Source of the DNA: Tabrizicola soli
GTDB lineage: Bacteria; Pseudomonadota; Alphaproteobacteria; Rhodobacterales; Rhodobacteraceae
Direction of reading: 5' to 3'
Length of the DNA: 64,000 nt
NCBI RefSeq assembly: GCF_015999335.1
Contig: NZ_JAEACP010000012.1
Location: 62,001 to 126,000 of the forward strand
Below, piece after piece: positions 35,343 to 43,744 of this stretch; the first letter of the stretch is position 1; the number at the start of each line of letters is the position of its first letter. The notes below the pieces were generated by a model. The model saw nothing but the letters and a program-made list of their open reading frames with translations. It did not search any database and was not told the origin of the DNA. Both the position numbers and the translations under genes were made by a program.

Positions 35343-36650
35343 ATGATCGACGCCAAGAAGCTGTTCGTCAAGACCTACGGCTGCCAGATGAACGTCTACG
35401 ACAGCGAGCGCATGGCCGAGGCCCTGGGCGCGAAGGGCTATGTCACCACCGAGACGGTCGAGGAGGCGGACATGGTCCTCCTCAACACCTGCCACATCCG
35501 CGAGAAGGCGTCCGAGAAGCTGTATTCCGACCTCGGCCGGTTGCGCGCGCTGAAGGCGGCACGTCCGGGGATGAAGGTCGGCGTCGCCGGTTGCGTCGCC
35601 CAGGCCGAGGGCGAGGAGATCCTGCGCCGCTCGCCCGTGGTCGACCTCGTGGTCGGCCCGCAGGCCTATCACCGCCTGCCCGCGATGGTCGAGGCCGGTG
35701 GCCGGGTCGTGGACACCGACTTTCCGGTCGAGGACAAGTTCACCCTGCTGCCCGAGCGCAAGGCCCTGCGCGGCCCGACCGCCTTCCTGACCGTGCAGGA
35801 AGGCTGCGACAAGTTCTGCGCCTTCTGCGTGGTGCCCTACACCCGCGGGGCCGAGGTCAGCCGCCCGGTCGCGCGGCTTCTGGACGAGGCTCGCGCGCTG
35901 GTGGCGCAGGGCGTGCGGGAGATCACGCTTCTGGGCCAGAACGTCAACGGCTACCATGGGCAGGGTCCGGATGGCACTTGGGGCCTCGCCCGCCTGTTGC
36001 GCGAGATGGCGGGGATCGAGGGCCTTGCCCGGCTGCGCTATACCACCAGCCACCCCAACGACATGGACGACGAACTGATCGCCGCCCATGGCGAGTTGCC
36101 GCAGCTTATGCCTTACCTGCACCTGCCGGTGCAGTCGGGCAGCGACCGGATCCTGAAGGCGATGAACCGCAAGCACACGGCGGAAAGCTACCTGCGCCTG
36201 GTCGAGCGCATCCGCGCCGCCCGGCCCGACATCCTGCTGTCCTCGGATTTCATCGTGGGCTTCCCCGGCGAGACCGATGCCGACTTCCAGGCCACGATGG
36301 AGCTGATCCGCGCTGTCGGCTACGGCGCCGCCTTCAGCTTCCGCTATTCCGCCCGCCCCGGCACCCCGGCCGCCGAAAAGCCCGCCGTCCCGGCCGGGAT
36401 CGCCGATGCCCGCCTGCAGGAGCTTCAGGCCCTGGTCACCGCCCAGCAGCGCGCCGCGCAAGAGGCGATGGTCGGACGCGAGGTCTCGGTCCTTTATGAG
36501 AAGCCGGGCCGCAAGGAGGGGCAGATGGTGGGCAAGTCCGACCACCTCCACGCCGTCCACGTCCAGGACCCGGCGGGCCGAATCGGCCAGCTGGTCCGCG
36601 TCCGCGTCACCGCCTCCTCCACGAACTCGCTGGCCGCAGAGCCCCTCTGA
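35343..36650 (+). CDS. miaB: tRNA-2-methylthio-N6-dimethylallyladenosine synthase
   Basis: 435 aa radical-SAM methylthiotransferase. UPF0004 domain at the N-terminus with Cys in [24 protein letters not shown] and [10 protein letters not shown]; the radical-SAM CxxxCxxC in [23 protein letters not shown] domain at the C-terminus. It adds the methylthio group to i6A37 of tRNAs. Start at 35343 has GGAAGGA upstream. phoH follows 1.2 kb later, with two envelope-protein genes between. Confidence 0.96.
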   Translation: MIDAKKLFVKTYGCQMNVYDSERMAEALGAKGYVTTETVEEADMVLLNTCHIREKASEKLYSDLGRLRALKAARPGMKVGVAGCVAQAEGEEILRRSPVVDLVVGPQAYHRLPAMVEAGGRVVDTDFPVEDKFTLLPERKALRGPTAFLTVQEGCDKFCAFCVVPYTRGAEVSRPVARLLDEARALVAQGVREITLLGQNVNGYHGQGPDGTWGLARLLREMAGIEGLARLRYTTSHPNDMDDELIAAHGELPQLMPYLHLPVQSGSDRILKAMNRKHTAESYLRLVERIRAARPDILLSSDFIVGFPGETDADFQATMELIRAVGYGAAFSFRYSARPGTPAAEKPAVPAGIADARLQELQALVTAQQRAAQEAMVGREVSVLYEKPGRKEGQMVGKSDHLHAVHVQDPAGRIGQLVRVRVTASSTNSLAAEPL

Positions 36651-36800
36651 CTGCCGCGGCGGCCGCCCAGTTCCGCCCGGCTATGGAGTTATCCCCCGGA
36701 AACGCAGGCCGGCGGCGCCGAGATGGCTTCTCTTTTCCCGCCTCGCCCTGCTTAACTCGGGCGGGTCTTGAAGAGTGGTCGGGTTGAAGGGAGTTCAGTG

Positions 36801-37364
36801 GTGAGTAACGGAAGCAGGCCGCGGCGCGCCTTCGCGTCGGCCTTGGCGGGCATGTGCCTTGCCGTCGCTCCGATGGCCGCGGCGCAGGAGGCGCCGGTCA
36901 CGGGCAAGATCGAATGGGGAGTCTGGATCGACGCCGACGGCTGCCAGCACTGGTGGGCCGATGGCGGGACCGAAGGCTATATGGTGCCGCGCCGCGATCC
37001 GCAGACCGGCAAGCCGGTCTGCCTGCAGCAGGCCAGCTGCCTCGACGCCCAGGCGGATGCCCATTTCGCCACCGCCAGCGCCCGGCTGACCGATGAGGGA
37101 CGGCGCAAGCTGGAAGTCTTCTTCACCAGTTCGGACGCCTTTTCCTACATCATCACCGGCCATACCGACAGCCGCGGCACCAGGGAAGACAACCAGGCCC
37201 TCTCCGAGGCCCGCGCCGCCAGCGTGGCCGAGGTCGCCCGATCCCTCGGCGCCGTGGTCGAGACTGTCACCGGCCAGGGCGAGACCCGGCCGGTCGCCTC
37301 GAACGCCACGGATGAAGGCATGGCGGCAAATCGCCGTGTCGAAGTCTTCTGCAAGAAGGGCTGA
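36801..37364 (+). CDS. OmpA-family peptidoglycan-associated protein
   Basis: 187 aa. A basic N-terminus and hydrophobic signal (FASALAGMCLAVAPMAAAQ) precede a short module GVWIDADGCQHWWADGGTEG...PRRDPQTGKPVC, then a C-terminal OmpA domain: SYIITGHTDSRGTREDNQAL, LSEARAASVAEV, and GMAANRRVEVFCKK. Start is probably GTG at 36801 (AAGGGAG 7 nt upstream), with GTG 36798 as alternative. It should attach to peptidoglycan in the periplasm. The next gene encodes a lipoprotein with the same module. Confidence 0.85.
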   Translation: MSNGSRPRRAFASALAGMCLAVAPMAAAQEAPVTGKIEWGVWIDADGCQHWWADGGTEGYMVPRRDPQTGKPVCLQQASCLDAQADAHFATASARLTDEGRRKLEVFFTSSDAFSYIITGHTDSRGTREDNQALSEARAASVAEVARSLGAVVETVTGQGETRPVASNATDEGMAANRRVEVFCKKG

Positions 37365-37368
37365 CCAG

Positions 37369-37761
37369 ATGACGCTTGCAGGAAAACACCGGCCGCGGGC
37401 TGCACTTGCGCTGGCCATCGCCACCGCCCTGTCGGGCTGCGGCGGCTATACCGAGGGCTTCGGCTTCGAGGGGACGCAGGGCTATGGCGGTCCCGACTCG
37501 GTCATCGCCACCGGCCAGGACCAAGGCGTCGACAATGTCTCGCTGAAGGACGGGGTCGCCGCCATCGCCTATGACCCGGACGGCTGCCAGGTCTGGATCA
37601 TCGACGACGGGATCGAGGGCTATGCCTCGCCGCGCTTCGACCCGAAGACCGGCCTGCCGGTCTGCGACGGCAAATATCCCGCCGGCACGGTCCTTGGCGT
37701 CTACGAGACCGCCTCCGCGCCCTTCCCCGACCGCGTCTCCGGTCCGGCGCAGAGCGACTGA
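37369..37761 (+). CDS. Lipoprotein sharing a module with the upstream OmpA protein
   Basis: 130 aa. Signal peptide with lipobox (ALALAIATALSGCGG, Cys at about residue 24). The mature part contains DPDGCQVWIIDDGIEGY and PRFDPKTGLPVCDG, matching the DADGCQHWW...PRRDPQTGKPVC module of the OmpA-type neighbour. It starts 4 nt after that gene, so the two are an operon and probably act together at the outer membrane. Two module Cys may form a disulfide. Function unknown. Confidence 0.82.
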   Translation: MTLAGKHRPRAALALAIATALSGCGGYTEGFGFEGTQGYGGPDSVIATGQDQGVDNVSLKDGVAAIAYDPDGCQVWIIDDGIEGYASPRFDPKTGLPVCDGKYPAGTVLGVYETASAPFPDRVSGPAQSD

Positions 37762-37936
37762 CACCGCGCAACGGCGGTAGAAGGGGGCTCCGGCTTGGCC
37801 GGGGCCCTTTTCGGCCAGCGTCACAAAAATTGCACTCTTGCACGCAACTATTTGTGGGGGCAGCGGGTTTCCCTTGCCAGAGTTCGTGTCCGGGCGCACA
37901 ATTCATCCTGTGGCCCTTGAGAGAAGGAGCGCCCGC

Positions 37937-38938
37937 TTGGGCATCAGCGCGCTGACCCCCCCGACCGCCGAGGATATCGTCGAGACCGTCCTCGAATTTC
38001 CCGACAACCGCTTGCTGATCGACCTTTGCGGCGAATTCGACCGCAATCTCGCCCAGATCGAGCACCAGATGGGGGTGCACATCCTGCGGCGCGGCAACCG
38101 CCTGGCAGTCATCGGCGAGAAACCGGCGCGCGAACAGGCGGCAGCCGTGCTGCGCTCGCTCTATGCCCGGCTGGAATCGGGTCGCGGCGTGGGCGCGGGC
38201 GACATCGACGGCGCGCTGCGCATGGGCCGTCCGGTCGATGCCGAAAGCGCCGAGCAGATCGAGCTCTTTTCGACCGGGATGGAGCTGCGCACCCGCAAGA
38301 AGCCGATCGAACCGCGGACCGAGGCGCAGAAGGCCTATGTCGCCAACCTGTTCCAGCATGAGCTGGGCTTCGGCATCGGCCCGGCCGGGACCGGCAAGAC
38401 CTATCTCGCCGTCGCGGTGGGGGTAACGATGTTCATCTCCGGCGCGGTCGAGAAGATCGTCCTGTCGCGCCCGGCGGTCGAGGCCGGGGAACGTCTGGGC
38501 TTCCTGCCCGGCGACATGAAGGAGAAGGTCGATCCCTACATGCAGCCGCTCTACGACGCGCTGAACGACTTCCTGCCGTCGAAGCAGGTGGAAAAGTTGA
38601 TGCAGGAAAAGCGGATCGAGATCGCGCCGCTGGCCTTCATGCGCGGCCGGACGCTGTCGAACGCCTTCATCGTGCTGGACGAGGCGCAGAATGCCACGAC
38701 CATGCAGATGAAGATGTTCCTGACCCGGCTGGGCGAGGGGTCGCGCATGGTGATCACCGGCGACCGCACCCAGGTCGACCTGCCGCGCGGCACGGCCTCG
38801 GGCCTGGCCGATGCGGAGCGGATCCTGAAGGGGGTGAAGGGCGTCAGCTTCAACTATTTCACCTCGCGCGATGTGGTGCGCCACCCGCTGGTCGGCCGGA
38901 TCATCGAGGCCTACGAGGCCGACGAAGCCGCCGGGTAG
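37937..38938 (+). CDS. phoH: PhoH-like ATPase
   Basis: 333 aa. N-terminal KH-like region (FPDNRLLIDLCGEFDRNLAQIE...MGVHILRRGN), then the P-loop domain: GIGPAGTGKTYLAVAVG (Walker A), IVLSRPAVEAGERLGFLPGD and FIVLDEAQNATTMQMKMFL (Walker B). Start assigned to TTG 37937 because GAGAAGGAG lies 7 nt upstream and the resulting length matches PhoH; the open frame extends to 37838, but that part has no homology. In many relatives ybeY follows; here a hairpin follows instead. Confidence 0.93.
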   Translation: MGISALTPPTAEDIVETVLEFPDNRLLIDLCGEFDRNLAQIEHQMGVHILRRGNRLAVIGEKPAREQAAAVLRSLYARLESGRGVGAGDIDGALRMGRPVDAESAEQIELFSTGMELRTRKKPIEPRTEAQKAYVANLFQHELGFGIGPAGTGKTYLAVAVGVTMFISGAVEKIVLSRPAVEAGERLGFLPGDMKEKVDPYMQPLYDALNDFLPSKQVEKLMQEKRIEIAPLAFMRGRTLSNAFIVLDEAQNATTMQMKMFLTRLGEGSRMVITGDRTQVDLPRGTASGLADAERILKGVKGVSFNYFTSRDVVRHPLVGRIIEAYEADEAAG

Positions 38939-38958
38939 GGGCGGCAACCGAGTCGAGC

Positions 38959-38992
38959 ACGCAAGCCCTTGTCTCGTCGTCGGGGCTTGCGT
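38959..38992 (+). terminator. phoH terminator hairpin
   Basis: ACGCAAGCCC, 14-nt loop, GGGCTTGCGT followed by TCTCC; 10-bp perfect stem 20 nt after the stop. Confidence 0.65.
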
Positions 38993-39010
38993 TCTCCGCC
39001 ATCGGCTGAT

Positions 39011-39042
39011 GGGGGGTCACCCCCCGACCCCCCAAGATACCT
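39011..39042. repeat. Intergenic hairpin repeat, diverged copy 3
   Basis: GGGGGGT-C-ACCCCCC followed by GACCCCCCAAGATACCT; same architecture as the repeats at 5700 and 23881 but not the same tail. Confidence 0.45.
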
Positions 39043-39247
39043 GACCCGGTATGAAAGCAGGCGACTCTTTCATGCCGGGCCGAATATCCCCGCCGGAGGC
39101 TCCGACGCCGGGAGCGGGAGGCGCATTTTCCATGCCGGTCGAACCTTCAGGCCGGGTGCCGCGGAGACAACCGGGCGCAGTCCCGCGCAGGCGACCTGAA
39201 AGGCTGGGCAAGCGGCAGCCGCGCAATCTGGTTGCCGCCGCCGAAGG

Positions 39248-40024
39248 TCAGGCCACTTCGGTGACGCCTTCGGGCAGTTTCGCGCCGGTCATGAAGGCCA
39301 CCGCGTCGGACATGCTGTAATCCTGCGGCTTGATCACGCAGAGCCTGCGTCCCAGCCGGTGGATGTGGATGCGGTCGGCGATCTCGAACACATGCGGCAT
39401 GTTGTGGCTGATCAGGATGATCGGAATCCCCCGGTTCTTGACGTCGCGGATCAGCTCCAGCACCCGGCGGCTTTCCTTGACGCCAAGCGCCGCCGTCGGT
39501 TCGTCCAGGATCACCACCTTCGATCCGAAGGCCGCCGCGCGGGCCACCGCCACCCCCTGGCGCTGGCCGCCCGACAGCGTCTCCACCGCCTGGTTGATGT
39601 TCTGGATCGTCATCAGTCCCAGTTCGGTCAGCTTCTCGCGCGCGAATTTCTCCATCCGGGGGCGGTCGAGCTTGCGGAAGAGGCTGCCCATGATCCCCGG
39701 CGCGCGCAACTCGCGCCCCATGAACATGTTGTCGGCGATCGACAGGGCAGGGGACATGGCGAGCGTCTGGTAGACCGTCTCGATCCCCGCTGCCCGGGCC
39801 TCGATCGGGGTCCTGAAGGCGACCTCCTGGCCGTCGAGCCAGATCTGCCCCTCGTCCGGCACCACCGCGCCCGAGATCGCCTTGATCAGCGTCGATTTCC
39901 CCGCACCGTTGTCGCCGATGACGGCCAGGATCTCGCCCGGCATCAGTTCGAAGTCGCAGTCGTTCAGCGCGGTGACCTTGCCATAGCGCTTGGTCAGGCC
40001 GCGCGCCTTGAGGATGGGTTCCAT
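39248..40024 (-). CDS. frcA: Sugar ABC transporter ATP-binding protein
   Basis: 258 aa single-domain ATPase. Walker A AVIGDNGAGKSTLIKAISG, signature ETLSGGQRQGVAVARAAAFG, Walker B VVILDEPTAALG, and switch His in ILISHNMPHVFE. The sequence closely follows FrcA of the rhizobial/rhodobacterial fructose-mannose-ribose importer, e.g. RIHIHRLGRRLCVI near the C-terminus. It overlaps the frcC stop by 1 nt; last gene of frcBCA. Confidence 0.9.
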   Translation of the reverse strand: MEPILKARGLTKRYGKVTALNDCDFELMPGEILAVIGDNGAGKSTLIKAISGAVVPDEGQIWLDGQEVAFRTPIEARAAGIETVYQTLAMSPALSIADNMFMGRELRAPGIMGSLFRKLDRPRMEKFAREKLTELGLMTIQNINQAVETLSGGQRQGVAVARAAAFGSKVVILDEPTAALGVKESRRVLELIRDVKNRGIPIILISHNMPHVFEIADRIHIHRLGRRLCVIKPQDYSMSDAVAFMTGAKLPEGVTEVA

Positions 40025-41100
40025 CAGCCTGCCACCTTTCTGATCCATTGGTCCACGGCCACGGCGAAGATGATCAGCGCGCCGATGAGGAAGAAGGTCC
40101 ATTGCGGGTCGGTGCCGACCAGGCGCAGCCCCATCTCGAACACGCCGACGATCAGGGCGCCGAAGAACATGCCGACGATGCTGCCGCGCCCGCCGAAGAG
40201 GCTGATGCCCCCGATCACCACGGCGGTGATGGACTGGATGTTGCCCAGCTGGCCGGTGGAGGCGGTGGGAGAGACCGAGCCGAAGCGGCCGATCATCACC
40301 CAGCCGGCGATGGCGCAGAAGAGACCGGCCAGGGCGTAGACCTGGACCAGAACCTTCTTCGTCGGCACCCCGGCCAGTTCCGCCGCTGCCGGGTCGTCGC
40401 CTGTGGCATAGACGTGCCGGCCCCAGGCGGTGTGGCGCAGGACATAGGCCATGATCGCCACCAGTGCGATCATCAGGAACACCGCGTAGAGGATCTTCAC
40501 CCCGCCCGGATTGATCGAATAGCCCCAGAACTGCAGCGCCGCCGCCTGTTCCGCGATGTCCGACGAGCGGATCGTCTCGTTCGCCGAATAGATGAAGTTC
40601 GCAGCCAGCAGGATCTGCCAGGTCCCCAGCGTCACGATGAAGGGCGGCAGCCGCAGCCGGGCGATCAGGATACCGTTCAGGGCCCCCATCGCGGTGCCGA
40701 GGATCAGGCCGATGACAATGGACAACTCGGCCGGCACCCCATAGCGGAAGGTGATCTGCCCCATCAGCACCGAGGAGAACACCGCGATCGCGCCGACCGA
40801 CAGGTCGATCCCCGCGGTCAGAACCACGATGGTCTGGGCGCAGCCCAGGATGCCGACGATGGCGATCTGTTGCAGGATCGTCGACAATGTTCCTGCCTTG
40901 AAGAAATTGTCGGCCAGGGCGCCAAAGACCAGGAGCGCCACCACCAGCACGATCATCGGCACCGCCGAGGGCGTCTGGTGCAGCCAGTGCTGCAGCTTCT
41001 TCAGCGCGCTTTCGGGCTCGTGGAACTCGGCCACTGCCTCGGCAGCGCCCTTGAGGCCTGCCTCATAGCTGCCCGAGACCGACCTTGCGTCGTTGGACAT
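40024..41100 (-). CDS. frcC: Sugar ABC transporter permease
   Basis: 358 aa, about nine to ten membrane helices, RbsC/FrcC type. The N-terminal cytoplasmic part (residues 1-45) precedes MIVLVVALLVFGALADNFF; the EAA-like ATYGxDPAAAELAGVPTKK loop corresponds to YATGDDPAAAELAGVPTKK around residue 240. GIDLSVGAIAVFSS is the conserved family motif. ATG at 41100 follows GGGAGGAG. Downstream of frcB, separated by a hairpin. Confidence 0.92.
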   Translation of the reverse strand: MSNDARSVSGSYEAGLKGAAEAVAEFHEPESALKKLQHWLHQTPSAVPMIVLVVALLVFGALADNFFKAGTLSTILQQIAIVGILGCAQTIVVLTAGIDLSVGAIAVFSSVLMGQITFRYGVPAELSIVIGLILGTAMGALNGILIARLRLPPFIVTLGTWQILLAANFIYSANETIRSSDIAEQAAALQFWGYSINPGGVKILYAVFLMIALVAIMAYVLRHTAWGRHVYATGDDPAAAELAGVPTKKVLVQVYALAGLFCAIAGWVMIGRFGSVSPTASTGQLGNIQSITAVVIGGISLFGGRGSIVGMFFGALIVGVFEMGLRLVGTDPQWTFFLIGALIIFAVAVDQWIRKVAG

Positions 41101-41137
41101 GCGATCTCCTCCCAAGGGCCTTGGGCCCGGTTCGGAT

Positions 41138-41163
41138 CAAGGGCGGCGCGAGGGCCGCCCTTG
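41138..41163 (-). terminator. Intercistronic hairpin between frcB and frcC
   Basis: CAAGGGCGGC, 6-nt loop, GCCGCCCTTG: perfect 10-bp stem without a good T run on the minus strand. Probably a partial terminator or 3' stabiliser that keeps the binding protein more abundant than the membrane parts. Confidence 0.6.
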
Positions 41164-41210
41164 ACTGCAGTCTGGCCATACCGGCCGCACCGATCAATCA
41201 CCAAACGGGC

Positions 41211-42230
41211 TCAGCCCCAGCAAAGCTCGGTGCCCTTGGCGGTGTCGATCGATTCTACTCCCTCGACCGGCTTGTCCGTCACCAGCGCCACGCCGGTGTC
41301 GAAGAAGTCCTTGCCTTCGGTCGGCGCGGGCTTGGTGCCGTCGGCGGCATATTTGGCGATCGCCTCCACGCCCAGCGACGCCATCATCAGCGGGTATTGC
41401 TGCGAGGTCGCGCCGATCACGCCGTCCTTCACATCCGCCACGCCGGGGCAGCCGCCATCGACCGAGACAATCAGCACGCCTTCCTTGCCGGCGGCCTTCA
41501 GCGCCTCGAAGGCGCCAGCGGCCGAGGGTTCGTTGATCGTGTAGACCACGTTGATCCCGGCGTCCTTGGCCAGAAGCGCCTCCATCGCCTTCAGCCCGCC
41601 TTCCTCGTTGCCGGCGGTGACCTCGTTGCCGACGATGCGCGGATCGTCCTCGTCGCCCCATTTGGCGATGTCCTTGGTGTCGATGCCGAAGCCGGTCAGG
41701 AAGCCCTGGTCGCGCAGCACGTCGACCGAGGGCTGGCTGATGCCGAGGTCCAGCATCGCGATCTTCGCATTCGCCGCCTCATCGCCCAGCGTCGCCTTGG
41801 CCCATTGCCCGATCAGCAGGCCCGCCTGGAAGTTGTCGGTGGCGAAGGTGGCATCCGCGGCGTCGATGGGATCGAGCGGGGTGTCCAGCGCGATGACCAG
41901 CACGCCGGCATCCCGCGCGGCCTTGACCGAATCGACGATGGCCTTGGTGTCCGAGGCGGTGATCAGGATGCCCTTGGCGCCGTCGGCCACGCAGGCCTCG
42001 ATGGCCGCGACCTGGCTTTCATGGTCGCCGTCGATCTTCCCGGCATAGGATTTCAGCGTGACGCCCAGTTCGGCCGCCTTGGCCTCGGCGCCTTCCTTCA
42101 TCTTCACGAAGAACGGGTTGGTGTCGGTCTTGGTGATCAGGCAGGCCGAAACGGCGTCCTGCGCCGAGGCGATGCCCGCCGACAGCGCCAGCGCGCCCGC
42201 GCCCATCAGGGCTTTGGTGATCAGTTTCAT
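41211..42230 (-). CDS. frcB: Sugar ABC transporter substrate-binding protein
   Basis: 339 aa periplasmic binding protein of the ribose/galactose family. Signal peptide [23 protein letters not shown], then [60 protein letters not shown] and the hinge region [17 protein letters not shown]. It resembles FrcB, which binds fructose, mannose and ribose. First gene of the operon, with the ROK regulator divergent 177 nt away. Confidence 0.92.
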   Translation of the reverse strand: MKLITKALMGAGALALSAGIASAQDAVSACLITKTDTNPFFVKMKEGAEAKAAELGVTLKSYAGKIDGDHESQVAAIEACVADGAKGILITASDTKAIVDSVKAARDAGVLVIALDTPLDPIDAADATFATDNFQAGLLIGQWAKATLGDEAANAKIAMLDLGISQPSVDVLRDQGFLTGFGIDTKDIAKWGDEDDPRIVGNEVTAGNEEGGLKAMEALLAKDAGINVVYTINEPSAAGAFEALKAAGKEGVLIVSVDGGCPGVADVKDGVIGATSQQYPLMMASLGVEAIAKYAADGTKPAPTEGKDFFDTGVALVTDKPVEGVESIDTAKGTELCWG

Positions 42231-42349
42231 GTGGTTCCTCCCAAGGATCGGGCCATTTCCGGTCCCGACGAACAGGTCTTCGCTCAGCCGGGGGTCTTGC
42301 CCGTGCCACGGTAAAGGAAACCCGATTCCCGACCCTGCGTCAAGATAAT

Positions 42350-42366
42350 TAAATCACTCTGATTTA
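42350..42366. promoter_or_regulatory. Operator candidate in the frcB/ROK divergent promoter
   Basis: TAAATCA-CTC-TGATTTA, a perfect inverted repeat in an A/T-rich island. A TTGACA lies 4 nt to the right (plus strand), and TTGACG on the minus strand at 42339-42344. This is the most likely binding site of the ROK repressor. Confidence 0.6.
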
Positions 42367-42407
42367 TTATTGACAGAGCCGGTCTTCGCGCTCCACTCTG
42401 GCCTGAA

Positions 42408-43655
42408 ATGCACCGCAGGACCCATGCCTTGAAGATCCATGTCGAACCCGCACCAGATCCGCGCCCCGGCCCCGAGGCCGCGGGGCTGCGCGGCTCGAAC
42501 CAGTCGGGGATGCGGGCCTGGAACGAACGGCTGGTGCTCAGCCTCGTCCGCCAGCACGGGGCGCTGGCGAAATCCGACATCGCGCGGATGACCGGGCTTT
42601 CCGCGCAGACCGTCAGCGTGATCATGCGGGCGCTGGAGCAGGACGGGCTTCTGGTCCGGGGCGAACCCATCCGGGGCAGGATCGGCCAGCCCTCGGTGCC
42701 GATGTCGCTGGCTGCCGAGGGAGCTTTCTTCATCGGCCTGAAGCTCGGGCGGCGGTCGGCCGACCTTGCGCTGGTCGATTTCCTGGGCCGGGTCCGGGGC
42801 GCGCGGCGCAGCATCTATCGCTATCCCACCCCCGACGCCGTGACTGCCTTCGTGGCCGAGGCCCTGCCGGCGCTCCTCGCCTCGCTGCCGCCGGGCCAGC
42901 GCGGAAGGGTCGGGGGGATGGGGGTGGCCATGCCGTTCCAGCTCTGGTCCTGGGTCGAGCAGATCGGCGCCCCCCAGGCCGAGATGGATGCCTGGCGGCA
43001 CCGCGACATCCAGGCCGAGCTTGCGGCGCTGACCGGGTTGCCGGTGCATGTCCAGAACGACGGATCGGCCGCCTGCGGGGCGGAGCTGGTCTTCGGCACG
43101 GGCGAGCGGCCGAAGGATTTCCTCTACTTCTACTTCGGCTATTTCATCGGCGGCGGGCTGGTGCTGAACGGCCAGCTCTTCACCGGGCGGGGGGGCAACG
43201 CCGCAGGCGTGGGGCCGATGCCGGTGCCGGGGCCGGACGGGCGGATGCGGCGGCTCCTGTCGGTCGCCTCGATCTCGGTCCTTGCCGCGCAGATCGAGGC
43301 GGCGGGCCAGTCCTCGGCGCCGCTTTGGGAAAGCCCGGACAGCTGGCAGGTGGACCGGGGGCTGCTCGACAGCTGGATGACCGGCGCGGCCGAGGGGCTG
43401 GCGGCGGCCTCGCTTACCGCTTCCGCCCTGCTGGAAATCGAGGCCGTTCTGATCGACGGCTGGATGCCGGCCACCGTGCGGGCCGAGGTGACGCGGCGGA
43501 CCGAGGCCGCGCTCTACCGCCTCGACCTTTCCGGGATCGCGCCGCCCGCGATCCGCGAGGGCACCGTCGGGGCCCAGGCCCGCGCCCTGGGCGCCGCTGC
43601 CGTCCCCCTCTCGCTGCGCTACCTGATCGACCAGAACCCGGTCCGCGACGCCTGA
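42408..43655 (+). CDS. frcR: ROK family transcriptional repressor
   Basis: 415 aa. N-terminal winged helix (LVLSLVRQHGALAKSDIARMTGLSAQTVSVIMRALEQDGLL, residues about 43-83) followed by the ROK sugar-kinase-like domain (FFIGLKLGRRSADLALVDFLG, VHVQNDGSAACGAELVFG, FYFGYFIGGGLVLNGQLFTG). The HxCGxG zinc motif of classical ROK proteins is replaced by NAAGVGPMP. Divergent from frcBCA, so expected to repress it and be released by the sugar. Start at 42408 is the ORF start; an internal ATG at 42510 is possible. Confidence 0.88.
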   Translation: MHRRTHALKIHVEPAPDPRPGPEAAGLRGSNQSGMRAWNERLVLSLVRQHGALAKSDIARMTGLSAQTVSVIMRALEQDGLLVRGEPIRGRIGQPSVPMSLAAEGAFFIGLKLGRRSADLALVDFLGRVRGARRSIYRYPTPDAVTAFVAEALPALLASLPPGQRGRVGGMGVAMPFQLWSWVEQIGAPQAEMDAWRHRDIQAELAALTGLPVHVQNDGSAACGAELVFGTGERPKDFLYFYFGYFIGGGLVLNGQLFTGRGGNAAGVGPMPVPGPDGRMRRLLSVASISVLAAQIEAAGQSSAPLWESPDSWQVDRGLLDSWMTGAAEGLAAASLTASALLEIEAVLIDGWMPATVRAEVTRRTEAALYRLDLSGIAPPAIREGTVGAQARALGAAAVPLSLRYLIDQNPVRDA

Positions 43656-43667
43656 CGTCCATCGTAG

Positions 43668-43685
43668 GGTGCGCTACAGCGCACC
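43668..43685. terminator. Small hairpin between convergent genes
   Basis: GGTGCGCT-AC-AGCGCACC, a common extragenic palindrome type in GC-rich proteobacteria; 13 nt after the ROK gene stop. Confidence 0.55.
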
Positions 43686-43744
43686 ATCCGAACGCCCGCC
43701 GTCCGCGAGCAACCTTTCCAGTTCCCCAACACTTCAGGCAGACC

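Larger units (their letters stand above)
38939..39247. other. Intergenic region with hairpins after phoH
   Basis: It holds the phoH terminator (38959-38992), a G/C hairpin resembling the repeat family (39011-39042) and an imperfect inverted repeat at 39045-39079 (CCCGG-ATGAAAG ... CTTTCAT-GCCGGG). The segment CATGCCGG recurs at 39071 and 39131. Short open frames here lack ribosome sites. Confidence 0.6.

Noticed and set aside
39051-39320. Plus-strand open frame of 89 codons after phoH
   Set aside because: No ribosome binding site, runs into the antisense of frcA, composition is Arg/Pro/Gly-rich; treated as non-coding.
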